A DNA stretch of 64,000 nt from Photobacterium frigidiphilum (GCF_003025615.1 NZ_PYMJ01000004.1:186001-250000); one strand, 5' to 3'. Shown: positions 38,043-46,157, numbered from the stretch's first letter. Made by a program: numbers and translations. Notes: a model not told the origin generated them from the letters alone.

Positions 38043-38326
38043 TTGCAATATATATTCCCAATGTCCTGTGTAGCCACTGTCATTCTCACATCATGGCTGT
38101 TAATGCCCCGATAAATTTATTTCCGATAATGTAAATTGTGTCTTATTCGTTGTACCTGGAATACCGTGTTGTACCTCGCATTAACGTCTACAGTATAGAT
38201 TCAAGCTATTGAAAATAAATATTTTTTACTGGAAGATACATCTATTGGTAAATGTGGGTAGATTGGATATATTTCTATTATAAATAGATCCTACGACAAA
38301 TCTGCCCGATTTTAGGAAATAATACG

Positions 38327-38692
38327 ATGAGAATTCAGCAAGCCGCGACAGTGAGTGGATTAAGCTGCCACACGCTGCGGTTCTATGAGAAAAGTGGCTT
38401 AATATATCCTATTTCTAGAGATACTGCTGGGCATCGATTTTATCGAGAACACGATATTCGTTGGCTTCATTTTGTGCAGTGTTTAAAAAGTACAGGAATG
38501 CCCCTTAAAGATATCCAACAGTATGCTGCTAAAGTTGGTGATACAGAACATCAAGCAGAGCTTCTAGTCAAAATATTACGACAGCATAAGCTACGTTTGG
38601 AAAAAAAAGTGATAGAAACTCAATCATTCTTGTCTGACATTGAATGGAAGATCAATCATTATCAAGAGATTATTACAGAGCATCAGTCATAA
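38327..38692 (+). CDS. MerR-family transcriptional regulator
   Basis: The 121-residue product has the MerR winged helix: RIQQAATVSGLSCHTLRFYEKSGLI, then HRFYREHDIRWLHFVQCLKSTGMPL, and a C-terminal coiled coil of about 40 residues for dimerisation. It has no metal-binding Cys cluster, which places it near the SoxR-unlike NmlR/AdhR-type small regulators that often control aldehyde or quinone reductases. It lies tail to tail with an aldo/keto reductase whose promoter has a MerR-type palindrome, so that gene is the likely target. AGGA is about 10 bases upstream. Confidence 0.92.
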   Translation: MRIQQAATVSGLSCHTLRFYEKSGLIYPISRDTAGHRFYREHDIRWLHFVQCLKSTGMPLKDIQQYAAKVGDTEHQAELLVKILRQHKLRLEKKVIETQSFLSDIEWKINHYQEIITEHQS

Positions 38693-38789
38693 TAGGGCAT
38701 AGGATTTGAGTTAATGAAGCCCCAACGCATAGTACGTTAGGACTAATAATGTTTGAGCGTCCCCCTGTGTCAGAATAGTGGGTTCTTGA

Positions 38790-39761
38790 CTATACAGGCA
38801 CAGCTTGTTGTACATCAATAAAGCTATTGATAGCGGTGTACTCTTTTGTTGATAAATTTACATCGGTAGCCCCGAATAGGCCCTCAAGTTGAGTTATATT
38901 TCGCGCTCCAACAATAGATCCTGTGGTAGCGGGGTTCCCCAGTGTCCATGCGATACTGAGGTGAGCCACAGAGCAGCCTTTTTCTTCGGCCATTGCTTTT
39001 AGAAAATCTACGAGTTCTAAATGTTGACTAAAAGCGGGATCTTTATAGGCATTGCATTTATGACGCCAGTCTCTTCTATCTAATTGTGCAAATCGTGCTT
39101 TATTCATAGCACCACTTAACAAACCCCAACCCATGGTTGAGTGATTAATAATGCCAACATTATGCTGTTGACACCATGGTTGAACTTTCTTTTCTATCCC
39201 ACGATTAATTAACGAGTAAGGAGGTTGGTTAGATGTAATCTCGGCGATTGCATGTACGTGTTCAAGCTGTGTATCTGAAAAATTAGAGACGCCAATATGT
39301 CGCACTTTACCTTGCTGTTTTAATTCTGCTAGTGTGCGCCAAGCTTCCTCATTCTCGTCATTAGAAAGGGGCCTATGGATCTGATATAGGTCAATAATAT
39401 CTACATTCAATCTGCTAAGGCTAGCGTCTATCTCGGCGGTTATTGAGGCTTTATCTAATCTAAGGTTAAGTTCAGATTCACCTGCAGCCCAAGTAAAACC
39501 ACATTTTGTAAAAATAAATGGCTTGTAGTGTGTTTGTTTCAATGCTTTACCGATAACATTTTCTGCGTTACCTAAACCGTAAGCAGGAGCCGTATCTATC
39601 CAGTTTATGCCCGACTCTAGTGCGGCGTGAATGGTCTTAATTGAATCCTTTTCAGACTGTTTCCCCCATCCCCAGTCACCAATATCACCACCAATAGCCC
39701 AGCTACCTAAACCCAAACGAGAGATGTTCATATCTGAGTTGCCTAGTAGTCTTTTATCCAT
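38790..39761 (-). CDS. Aldo/keto reductase
   Basis: The 323-residue product is a complete aldo/keto reductase: a (beta/alpha)8 NADPH-dependent carbonyl reductase in the cytosol. The catalytic tetrad is intact: Asp56 and Tyr61 ([11 protein letters not shown]), Lys86 (IFTKCG) and His129 (LYQIHRP). The cofactor segment near [13 protein letters not shown] matches the YajO/Tas-type branch. The start has AAGG about 10 bases upstream. The substrate is unknown. The neighbouring MerR gene and the operator at 39,821-39,838 suggest induction by a reactive carbonyl or other electrophile. Confidence 0.93.
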   Translation of the reverse strand: MDKRLLGNSDMNISRLGLGSWAIGGDIGDWGWGKQSEKDSIKTIHAALESGINWIDTAPAYGLGNAENVIGKALKQTHYKPFIFTKCGFTWAAGESELNLRLDKASITAEIDASLSRLNVDIIDLYQIHRPLSNDENEEAWRTLAELKQQGKVRHIGVSNFSDTQLEHVHAIAEITSNQPPYSLINRGIEKKVQPWCQQHNVGIINHSTMGWGLLSGAMNKARFAQLDRRDWRHKCNAYKDPAFSQHLELVDFLKAMAEEKGCSVAHLSIAWTLGNPATTGSIVGARNITQLEGLFGATDVNLSTKEYTAINSFIDVQQAVPV

Positions 39762-39820
39762 AGTGAATTTACCTTAAAAGTTAACGTCGAATTAATTGCT
39801 AAATCACAATTATGGTTCGG

Positions 39821-39838
39821 CTTAGAGTATGCTCTAAG
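39821..39838 (-). promoter_or_regulatory. MerR-type operator in the aldo/keto reductase promoter
   Basis: CTTAGAGTATGCTCTAAG is an 18-bp near-perfect palindrome (8 of 9 positions per arm). It resembles the CTTAGAG-type operators of small MerR regulators. On the minus strand TTGACT at 39,837-39,842 is a -35 element overlapping the first arm, as in MerR-controlled promoters. The -10 choice is unclear, giving a spacer of about 19-22 bp. Confidence 0.65.
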
Positions 39839-39895
39839 TCAATGGATTAATTACGAAAACGTGAATTGGGTCGGAGAGTTACATTCGGTATCAAT

Positions 39896-40300
39896 ATTAC
39901 TGAACACGCTTGCTGGTGCAATGGAACCATTGGAAGGTATGGTTAAGTGGAAAAAAGAAGGTGACGACGAACAAGTTGTTCCTGGCGAGCAAGGTCGCAT
40001 GCTGCTTGGTAAGCTAATTATGCAAAAGCCAAACATTCTTCTAATTGATGAACTAATCACATGGAAACAATGCGTAGTTCTGGTGTTCAAACTGGTGGGC
40101 CACCGCTATTAAGTCAGGCAGATCGACAAAATTTTGCCAATAAGCTTGATACCTTTTTGGTTAAGAACTTTAAAAAAGAAAGTTTTACCTGCGCTTTATT
40201 ATTCATACACTGATAAGCAGTGTATGAATCTGTAATATATATTCCCAATGTCTTGTGTAGCCACTGTCATTCTCACATCATAGCTGTTAACGCCTCGATC
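39896..40300 (+). pseudogene. Collapsed second copy of ybiT-yaiI
   Basis: Four pieces match the intact locus in order: 39,896-39,950 to 36,899-36,953; 39,951-39,985 to 37,044-37,078; about 39,986-40,062 to the ybiT region around Walker B (ending at 37,223-37,228); and 40,060-40,300 to 37,873-38,113 (end of yaiI and its downstream palindrome). The junctions fall on short repeats: GTGG, GTGG and CATGGA. The first two deletions are 90 and 66 bp, so they keep frame; a 4-bp loss then breaks it. The yaiI stop is changed to GAA. An 83-codon frame at 39,861-40,112 spans the fusion, but I do not regard it as functional. In the 39 shared yaiI codons, 13 differ and 11 of those are synonymous. Confidence 0.9.
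40201..40229. repeat. Perfect hairpin (copy 2, in the relic)
   Basis: This is identical to the 29-bp palindrome at 38,014-38,042, in the same position relative to the yaiI end. It survives without change although the flanking sequence has diverged. From here to 40,389 there is only the end of the relic and AT-rich DNA. Confidence 0.85.
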
Positions 40301-40389
40301 TAATTGTAAATCTTATGTTGCGTTAATGGGCGGTGTAATCTGCTACGTTTGAATTACTCTTATGGTAGCGAACGTAACGGTTTTTCATC

Positions 40390-40641
40390 ATGACACAAGA
40401 TTTAAGCGGGGATATAATGGTTAATGTAATGGCACTCGATCAGAAAGGCACTGACGGTTTATCTGAGATTTTCGATATTGATAACCTTCCAGAGCACCTT
40501 GAAATGGTTTACTTACATAATGCTCAGTTACGAGAATCATTTTTTTATTCGACAATTAAAGGGCACTCTTTGCAACAAGCTTTAGAGCAAGCGATTATTC
40601 ACTTAGCTGCTTTAAGTGATAAAAAAGAGCCTTGTTCTTAA
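40390..40641 (+). CDS. Small hypothetical protein
   Basis: The frame encodes up to 83 residues. I do not recognise it. It has no signal peptide or membrane helix, and it ends in a helix-forming segment (SLQQALEQAIIHLAAL) after a DIDNLPEHLEMVYLHN segment. An in-frame ATG at 40,417 has GGGGA about 6 bases upstream and gives 74 residues, which may be the true start. It is followed by a hairpin that overlaps its stop codon. The frame has ordinary codon use, so I think it is real. Confidence 0.55.
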   Translation: MTQDLSGDIMVNVMALDQKGTDGLSEIFDIDNLPEHLEMVYLHNAQLRESFFYSTIKGHSLQQALEQAIIHLAALSDKKEPCS

Positions 40642-40651
40642 GGTAAGGCTC
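40627..40651 (+). terminator. Possible terminator overlapping the end of the small gene
   Basis: GAGCCTT pairs with AAGGCTC across an 11-nt loop that contains the stop codon. A T-rich but interrupted stretch follows. Confidence 0.45.
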
Positions 40652-40708
40652 AGTTCTAAAATATTTATTTTTATAGTGACAGTAGTGTCTATTCTTCCAT
40701 TCTGTGCT

Positions 40709-41815
40709 TTATTCAACTTTTACTTTATCTGTTTCATTGATTGAATTGGGCTTGTCTTTTTTCTTTGATTCTTTTTTCTTCGACCCTTTTTTATTGCTGG
40801 CATCATCTTCTTTATTATTATTTTCATCTTCAATATTTTTTGGTGTCGCCTTCTCTTTCTTGGCAAGGCGATAAGCCATCGCATAATGCCAAGTTGATTT
40901 CTCATTCGTTAGTAAATTTTCTAACGCTTTAGTATCAATACTACTTTTCTGACCCATTTCTTTAGCTATTTTTTCTGATTTCCCTATTACAGTGTCACTT
41001 TCTAGATCTGTGATAATCGTTGCAGCTTCCGTTAGTGCCGTAGCGTATTCATCAAGATTGTTAAGATTGTAATCACCGATGTCCATTTTCTCTCGTAATA
41101 CGCGAGACCAATTTAATTTCACGTAAGGCACTTTGTTCTCATCGGGCATGTCATAGGCGATACCATCTAGAAAATAGGCGAGAGAAAAGTACTTGTCGTG
41201 CTTTAATTGTTTAGAACCAATATATTGAGGTAAGGCACTTGGTTTGATCTTTTCCCCTTTATTGTTGTATAGCCAAACTTCGTGATCATTCAGTAACTCC
41301 GGCCAAAAATCATCACCAGAACCCAATAGGTTGTATTCAACTTTTAATGTTATTGGCACACTAGTACCGCCGTTAGGCATATCCCAGAAGGTAGAGAGAA
41401 TATTATGGTGATCGATAAGAAAGAGTTCGCCATCCTTGGGGCCAATAATTACTGCGGGGAGGGCATCAATATTTTCCCCTTGTTTTGCCTGACAACTGTA
41501 TGTACTTATATCGGTAGGGTTCGAATCTTTATCCCACTTTTTGATACCCTTAGCACCGTTAACACGGCAGAGGTCATTGTACATTTTCTTTAAGTCTTCA
41601 GCATAGCGACCAAGATTATAATATTCCTCATCCAAGCTTATGACTGCTTGGGTTGGTAGCAATTGGTCTAAATTGACGTTAATGACGTCACCACGTTTAA
41701 GCTCAGCATAGTTAGTTTTTTCGGCTAGGGCTGGTAAAGCGACGAAAGTGGATAATAAAATAATGAAGGGGATGTATTGTTTGTACAATGCGTAAGCTTT
41801 AGTCTGAATAGCCAT
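40709..41815 (-). CDS. Exported ParB-like (ParBc_2) protein
   Basis: The 368-residue product starts with an export signal (residues of about 14-31, ending PALAEK). It then has a ParB-like nuclease-type domain of the ParBc_2 kind: the N-terminal strand GDVINVNLDQLLPTQAVISL, and the motif GELFLIDHHNILSTFWDM, which carries the catalytic-type Asp-His-His. The C-terminal 50 residues are Lys/Glu/Asn-rich and probably disordered. The signal implies a periplasmic or outer-membrane location, so chromosome partitioning is unlikely. It is a single gene with an unknown substrate. Confidence 0.78.
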   Translation of the reverse strand: MAIQTKAYALYKQYIPFIILLSTFVALPALAEKTNYAELKRGDVINVNLDQLLPTQAVISLDEEYYNLGRYAEDLKKMYNDLCRVNGAKGIKKWDKDSNPTDISTYSCQAKQGENIDALPAVIIGPKDGELFLIDHHNILSTFWDMPNGGTSVPITLKVEYNLLGSGDDFWPELLNDHEVWLYNNKGEKIKPSALPQYIGSKQLKHDKYFSLAYFLDGIAYDMPDENKVPYVKLNWSRVLREKMDIGDYNLNNLDEYATALTEAATIITDLESDTVIGKSEKIAKEMGQKSSIDTKALENLLTNEKSTWHYAMAYRLAKKEKATPKNIEDENNNKEDDASNKKGSKKKESKKKDKPNSINETDKVKVE

Positions 41816-41995
41816 GGCGCCGACCTATAACATGTAACTGAAGATGCTTTTTAGTCTAGCAAAGAGAAAAATATTAGCAGTTACAATTCATAGGATTAAT
41901 GTGAAAAGAAAAGCACCATGGTTTTCTATTTATGAGTAGATATAAACCCTAACTCATAGTGCCTTTCGTAATTGATACTTTAGTATTAGTGGATG

Positions 41996-42670
41996 TTAAA
42001 TACCAAGCTCATCGAGTAAATCTTGTTCAGTCGTTTGATTTACAAGCGTTAAATTACTTTCGTTTTGTTTTTTTGTATTTTCGATGATAACGTCAGGGTC
42101 GATATCTTGATGTTGTTCAAACTCTTCAAGTTGAATGAATTCAGTTTTATCCATTGCGAGTTCTAAATAAAAGATGTTATTTTTTTCTGTTGTAAAGCTA
42201 ACGCGACGTGCTTGTGGGCGGTCAAGGTTAGTATCGACAGAAAGAATAATTTGTTTATTTAAAGCTAACATTTTAGGTTGATTCTGCGTAATTGATATTT
42301 GCAATTCACGACGAATCTTACTTGTAAAGTCACCAACGGTTTGATTCATCAGTTCGCCCAGTACATCAGCTACTTCGTCAGAAGTATGATGAATCGCAAG
42401 ATCTTCACGAGGAATCCCCATTTTCAACATATACGCTTGATAAATTTCAAGTGCAGCTTGTTGGGTAAAGTTACTTACAACGAGACCGGTGAAACCACCA
42501 TCAAATAGTACAAAACACCCGATATCAGGTTTTAAACTTGTTTTATTAATCTTTTGTACCATAGCAGAGTAGTTGATTTGGCTATCTGTTGCGGTAGATA
42601 AAACACTTGAAATAGATTGGCAAAGCTTAAGTAGAATATCGTCAGTCGTTATAATTTTATTTTTTTTCAT
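41996..42670 (-). CDS. DUF3334 protein, CheX-like
   Basis: The 224-residue product is recognisable as DUF3334, a family of Vibrio- and Shewanella-type bacteria. The middle region has the layout of CheX/CheC phosphatases: a helix with an ExxN motif at residues 106-109 (DVLGELMNQTVGDF), then a strand with QISITQNQPKMLAL, where CheX has its conserved ISLP-like strand. The C-terminal 30 residues are acidic and disordered. In CheX the Glu and Asn dephosphorylate response regulators such as CheY-P, so a similar role is inferred here. A REC-CheC gene lies 1 kb away. Confidence 0.75.
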   Translation of the reverse strand: MKKNKIITTDDILLKLCQSISSVLSTATDSQINYSAMVQKINKTSLKPDIGCFVLFDGGFTGLVVSNFTQQAALEIYQAYMLKMGIPREDLAIHHTSDEVADVLGELMNQTVGDFTSKIRRELQISITQNQPKMLALNKQIILSVDTNLDRPQARRVSFTTEKNNIFYLELAMDKTEFIQLEEFEQHQDIDPDVIIENTKKQNESNLTLVNQTTEQDLLDELGI

Positions 42671-42726
42671 TCTTTGTCCCGTATTGGCAAAAAGCCAGTG
42701 TTGATACCGCGTTTAGTGCAAGTAAT

Positions 42727-42797
42727 TATACCCAAGTTACCTCAAGCTGCTCGCTGAGATCACTATGAATCCTGCATCTTGAAGTGACTTGGGTATA
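42727..42797. repeat. TATACCCAAG palindromic repeat, 71 bp
   Basis: The ends are TATACCCAAGTTACCTCAAG and CTTGGGTATA in reverse, with TTGAAGTGACTTGGGTATA at the right. It is a member of a dispersed family seen six more times in this window, and it lies between the DUF3334 and glutaredoxin genes. Confidence 0.8.
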
Positions 42798-42831
42798 AAC
42801 AGTGTCTCACTATTATTTCAAGAGTGCACAA

Positions 42832-42868
42832 AGATTAAGTGAACGAATTGATTTAGTTCACTTAATCT
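42832..42868 (-). terminator. Terminator after the glutaredoxin gene
   Basis: A perfect 13-bp inverted repeat (AGATTAAGTGAAC / GTTCACTTAATCT) with an 11-nt loop lies 35 bases beyond the glutaredoxin stop on the minus strand. Confidence 0.6.
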
Positions 42869-42902
42869 CATTAGATGTTATTAATAATGCTCAAAATTAC
42901 CA

Positions 42903-43262
42903 CTAAGCAAAGCGTTGCTCTAAATAGCCAATAATATCATTTGATTCATATAGCCATTCGATGCTGCCATTTTCTTGTTCAATGCGTAAGCAAGGTACTT
43001 TTCGTGCACCTCCATCGTTGATCAGTTCTTGCTCCCAAGGTGCAACTTTTGCGTTTCGTGTCTCTAACGGTAAATTTAAACGTTTGGCAGAGCGGCGAAC
43101 CTTTACACAAAATGGGCATGCATCAAATTGATAGAGTTTTAATTTTTCAACATCTTGATTAACGCGATTTTGTTCAGAATTATCACGTTTTTGTGCGCGT
43201 GGAGAGAAGATGAAATTCAGTAAAAGGATGATACGTCCTAAGACCCAACGGACTATTTTCAT
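42903..43262 (-). CDS. Membrane-anchored glutaredoxin
   Basis: The 119-residue product has an N-terminal hydrophobic helix (residues of about 5-20, WVLGRIILLLNFIF), a 20-residue basic linker, and a glutaredoxin domain from about residue 41. The active-site motif is CPFC at residues 49-52. A cis-proline segment KVPCLRIE and a C-terminal helix (DIIGYLEQRF) complete the thioredoxin fold. The YxFxxCPFC start differs from GrxA-type CPYC. The helix would hold it at the inner membrane, with the active site probably cytosolic. AGGA lies about 10 bases upstream. Confidence 0.88.
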   Translation of the reverse strand: MKIVRWVLGRIILLLNFIFSPRAQKRDNSEQNRVNQDVEKLKLYQFDACPFCVKVRRSAKRLNLPLETRNAKVAPWEQELINDGGARKVPCLRIEQENGSIEWLYESNDIIGYLEQRFA

Positions 43263-43671
43263 TACAGCTGTTCCTATTTAATAATGATGAGCAGTGTCAA
43301 TATTACAACGTTTTAACATGATTTAAAATACAGGAAACAAAAGCCTTTTTAGGCGTGATTTTTTATTTGAGTTAAAACTATTCATTAAGATTATTCCCTG
43401 TGTGAATATGTGAGAATTTTCATGATTAGTGCGTTTTTATTGAAAAAGGATGAAATGATATCTAGATGCATTCCTGTACAAAAAATGAACAAATAAGGCT
43501 AAAAAATGTGACCTTTACTCATGATAACAATATCAGTAACAACTTATAAAGGTTCAAAAGAGGATCCGTATCACTTATTCAATAATTTTCATACAGTGGC
43601 ATTATGAATGCCCAGTCAAATGCTTATTATATATGTATTGTGAAAAAGTTAAATTGGGACACATTATATAA
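43263..43671. other. 409-bp intergenic region between divergent genes
   Basis: This AT-rich stretch separates the divergent glutaredoxin and REC-CheC genes and should hold both promoters. I see no repeat, RNA gene or clear operator. Confidence 0.35.
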
Positions 43672-44655
43672 GTGGCTAAGTCTAAGCGTATTTTAATTTG
43701 TGATGATTCACCGATTGTACATAAAGCACTCACTCGCTTGCTACCTGACAGTGATTTTTTGACGCTTCATTTTGCAGAAAATGGTAGAGCGGGTTTAGAG
43801 TGCTTGAGCCAGTACGATATTGATGTTTTATTCTTAGACTTAACGATGCCCGTGATGGACGGTTTTGGTGTATTAAAATCATTACCAGTGCGTGACTTTG
43901 ACACAAAAGTAGTGGTTGTATCGGCAGATGTTCAACAACAAGCAATTGAGCGCTGCTTCTCTTTAGGGGCGCACCATTTTTTAAGTAAACCCTTTGACTC
44001 TAAAGACTTTAAAACATTGTTAACCAGTTTAGACCTTAGCGTAGAAAGTCACTCGCCTCTGCAAAATGAAACATTAGTGAATAGTGAGTCTGATTACGTA
44101 AACACGTTCAAAGAAGTCGCGAATATTGCTCTTGGGCGTGGGGCTGCCATTATTTCAGATCACTTTGGTGAATTCATCAAAATGCCTTTGCCCAACGTTG
44201 CTCATATGGATGCTGGTGAGTTGGCGATGGCTATTACCGATATTAAAAATACAGACGATACCATTGCTATTGCGCAACGATTCGTTGGTGGTGGTATTAA
44301 CGGTGAAGCGTTAGTGTGTTTACGCGGCGATGATATTGGTGTTTTTGGTGAAAAGCTGGGGTTTAGCCAGATGGATGAACACAAAAATGAAATCGTGATT
44401 GATACTGCGAATCTGATGGTGTCATCTTTCCTTGTGGCATTGTCTGAGCAAATGAATATACCTTTCTCTGTTCGCCAGCCTATTGTATTAGAAGAATATA
44501 TGAGCTGGGGGGATGGCGAAAATAGTACATTAGAATTATTTACCATCGAATATACTTACCAAGCTGAATCGTTAGATTTGGAATGTGATGTGCTGTTTTT
44601 GATGGATAGTGGATCAACTCAGGTCATCAAAAAAATAATGGGCACTTTACATTGA
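43672..44655 (+). CDS. Response regulator with CheC-type phosphatase domain
   Basis: The 327-residue product begins at a GTG with only a weak upstream GGGA. Residues of about 1-122 form a receiver domain with acidic Asp11-Asp12, phospho-acceptor Asp56 (LFLDLTMPVMDG) and Lys106 (LSKPF). The rest is a CheC-type domain. The first active-site motif ExxN is Glu148-Asn151 (EVANIALGRGAA); the second copy is DxxN (IDTANLMVSS). CheC proteins dephosphorylate CheY-P, so this fusion may switch its phosphatase on and off by phosphorylation. The stop overlaps the start of the next gene by four bases, so the two are probably made in equal amounts. Confidence 0.88.
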   Translation: MAKSKRILICDDSPIVHKALTRLLPDSDFLTLHFAENGRAGLECLSQYDIDVLFLDLTMPVMDGFGVLKSLPVRDFDTKVVVVSADVQQQAIERCFSLGAHHFLSKPFDSKDFKTLLTSLDLSVESHSPLQNETLVNSESDYVNTFKEVANIALGRGAAIISDHFGEFIKMPLPNVAHMDAGELAMAITDIKNTDDTIAIAQRFVGGGINGEALVCLRGDDIGVFGEKLGFSQMDEHKNEIVIDTANLMVSSFLVALSEQMNIPFSVRQPIVLEEYMSWGDGENSTLELFTIEYTYQAESLDLECDVLFLMDSGSTQVIKKIMGTLH

Positions 44656-45632
44656 ATGAAATCACGTTAGCAGACTTCCACCTGACTATGCAGGTGATGG
44701 ATAATATCGATGTGGGTGTCGTTATTATTGATAAACACTACAACGTAATGGCATGGAATACGTTCATGCAGGCTTATAGTGGTATAAGTTCTGACGATAT
44801 CATGGGGCGAAATCTTTTTGATGTGTTAGATGATTTACCAGAAGAGTGGCTGAAGAATAAGATTGAATCGACATTTAAGTTAGGTATGCGTTCGTTCACG
44901 TCATGGGAAGATCGACCTTCTATCTTTAATTTTTCAAACTTTAGCCCGATCTCAGGTGGATCGGAGCTCATGTATCAAAACCTCATACTCACGCCATTGA
45001 AATCACTTCATGGTGACTTTTCGCATGTTTGTTTGTCTGTGACTGATGTATCTGATATTGCGAAAAACAAAACACATTTACGAGAATCAAATAAGCAACT
45101 TACTCACTTAAGTATGACGGATAGGCTAACACAACTGTATAACCGTGGTCATTGGGAGACTTGCCTCGCTGAAGAGTTTGAGCGTTGCCGACAAACACAG
45201 ACACCATCGACTTTAGTTATGTTTGATATTGACCACTTTAAGAAAGTAAATGATACCTTTGGGCATGTTGCTGGTGATGGCGTTATCCGTATTGTATCTA
45301 ACGTATTACGCCGTACCAAGCGTCAGAGTGATATTGCTGGTCGGTATGGTGGTGAAGAGTTTGGTGTCATTCTGCCGTATACGTCATCTGATATGGGGCA
45401 GTATTTTACAGAGCGTCTACGTCAGCGAATAGAGCAGGCTAGGGTGAATGTTGATGTACGTTCAATCAATGTGACAATCAGTTTAGGTGTGTGTGAGTGG
45501 TACCCAGAACTGCGTAATTATGAACAATGGTTAGAGCATGCAGATAAGGCATTATATATTTCTAAGCAATCTGGACGTAATCAAAGCACAGTATTTGAAG
45601 CCTTAGTTGAGCAAGAAAAAGATACCGCTTAA
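44652..45632 (+). CDS. Diguanylate cyclase with PAS domain
   Basis: The enzyme makes c-di-GMP from two GTP. The 326-residue product has a PAS domain (about residues 10-125), a short linker and a GGDEF domain (about 150-320). The active site is GGEEF at 233-237. An I-site RxxD is at 224-227, five residues before it, so product inhibition is expected. FDIDHFKKVNDTFGH completes the metal-binding half. There is no membrane segment. The start is a TTG inside the upstream stop codon, and an ATG at 44,688 is the alternative. Coupling to a REC-CheC protein suggests a joint signalling unit. Confidence 0.92.
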   Translation: MNEITLADFHLTMQVMDNIDVGVVIIDKHYNVMAWNTFMQAYSGISSDDIMGRNLFDVLDDLPEEWLKNKIESTFKLGMRSFTSWEDRPSIFNFSNFSPISGGSELMYQNLILTPLKSLHGDFSHVCLSVTDVSDIAKNKTHLRESNKQLTHLSMTDRLTQLYNRGHWETCLAEEFERCRQTQTPSTLVMFDIDHFKKVNDTFGHVAGDGVIRIVSNVLRRTKRQSDIAGRYGGEEFGVILPYTSSDMGQYFTERLRQRIEQARVNVDVRSINVTISLGVCEWYPELRNYEQWLEHADKALYISKQSGRNQSTVFEALVEQEKDTA

Positions 45633-45713
45633 CAGAGTCTTGAGGTAGAGCATTGTTTTTCTACTGATTACCCTTACAATTAAGCTAATTATAAATAGCA
45701 TTAAAGTAGTTAT

Positions 45714-46058
45714 ATGGTTGTTGAATCTGAAGGTTATCACGCACTGATTGAATATTTTACTGAACACCTTGCATTGTTTGAAAAGGCAAGTGAAGATGTC
45801 TGTAAAGAAACTGTTGAAGATGTTGTAACAGACATGATTGCGACAAATCTAATGGTTGTTTTTTCGCAAAATCCTGATTTAGAAGCAGACTTTCGCTTTA
45901 AATTAATGCAAGAAGCTGATGCTGTCGTTGCTGACCTAAGTGAAGTATTAGCGGGGGCTTGGCTTAGATCCCCTACGGTTGAGCAGATCTCGTTTCTTGA
46001 AGATTATATTGGTTTAGTTAAAAACTTATTTGATAGTGCAATCAGTCAGAGAAAGTAG
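45714..46058 (+). CDS. DUF3802 family protein
   Basis: The 114-residue product is a complete DUF3802 protein, a family found in Vibrionaceae and relatives. It has the family pattern MVVESEGYHALIEYFTEHL, ETVEDVVTDMIATNLM, the glutamate-rich middle helix and the end FLEDYIGLVKNLFD. It is all-helical with no signal or membrane segment. Its function is not known. It is the third gene in a row after REC-CheC and the diguanylate cyclase, with an 81-bp gap and its own terminator. Confidence 0.88.
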   Translation: MVVESEGYHALIEYFTEHLALFEKASEDVCKETVEDVVTDMIATNLMVVFSQNPDLEADFRFKLMQEADAVVADLSEVLAGAWLRSPTVEQISFLEDYIGLVKNLFDSAISQRK

Positions 46059-46101
46059 TTTTCCTACGTCTACAGTTAACTGAGTATCTAGGCTGAATAC
46101 T

Positions 46102-46124
46102 AAGCGACTATTGTCGCTTTTTTT
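46102..46124 (+). terminator. Terminator after the DUF3802 gene
   Basis: AAGCGAC pairs with GTCGCTT across a TATT loop and is followed by a T-run, 43 bases after the stop. It closes the gene group that begins at 43,672. Confidence 0.85.
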
Positions 46125-46157
46125 ATAAGTGAATTTCTGACCACCTCCAACCCCTGA

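Noticed and set aside
39861..40112. 83-codon frame spanning the ybiT relic
   Set aside because: It joins fragments of ybiT and an out-of-frame piece of yaiI. Without a ribosome-binding site or intact domain it is better read as a pseudogene, although the in-frame deletions are odd.
40709..41815. Chromosome-partition ParB
   Set aside because: There is an export signal, no helix-turn-helix domain and no ParA gene beside it, so a partition role is not supported.
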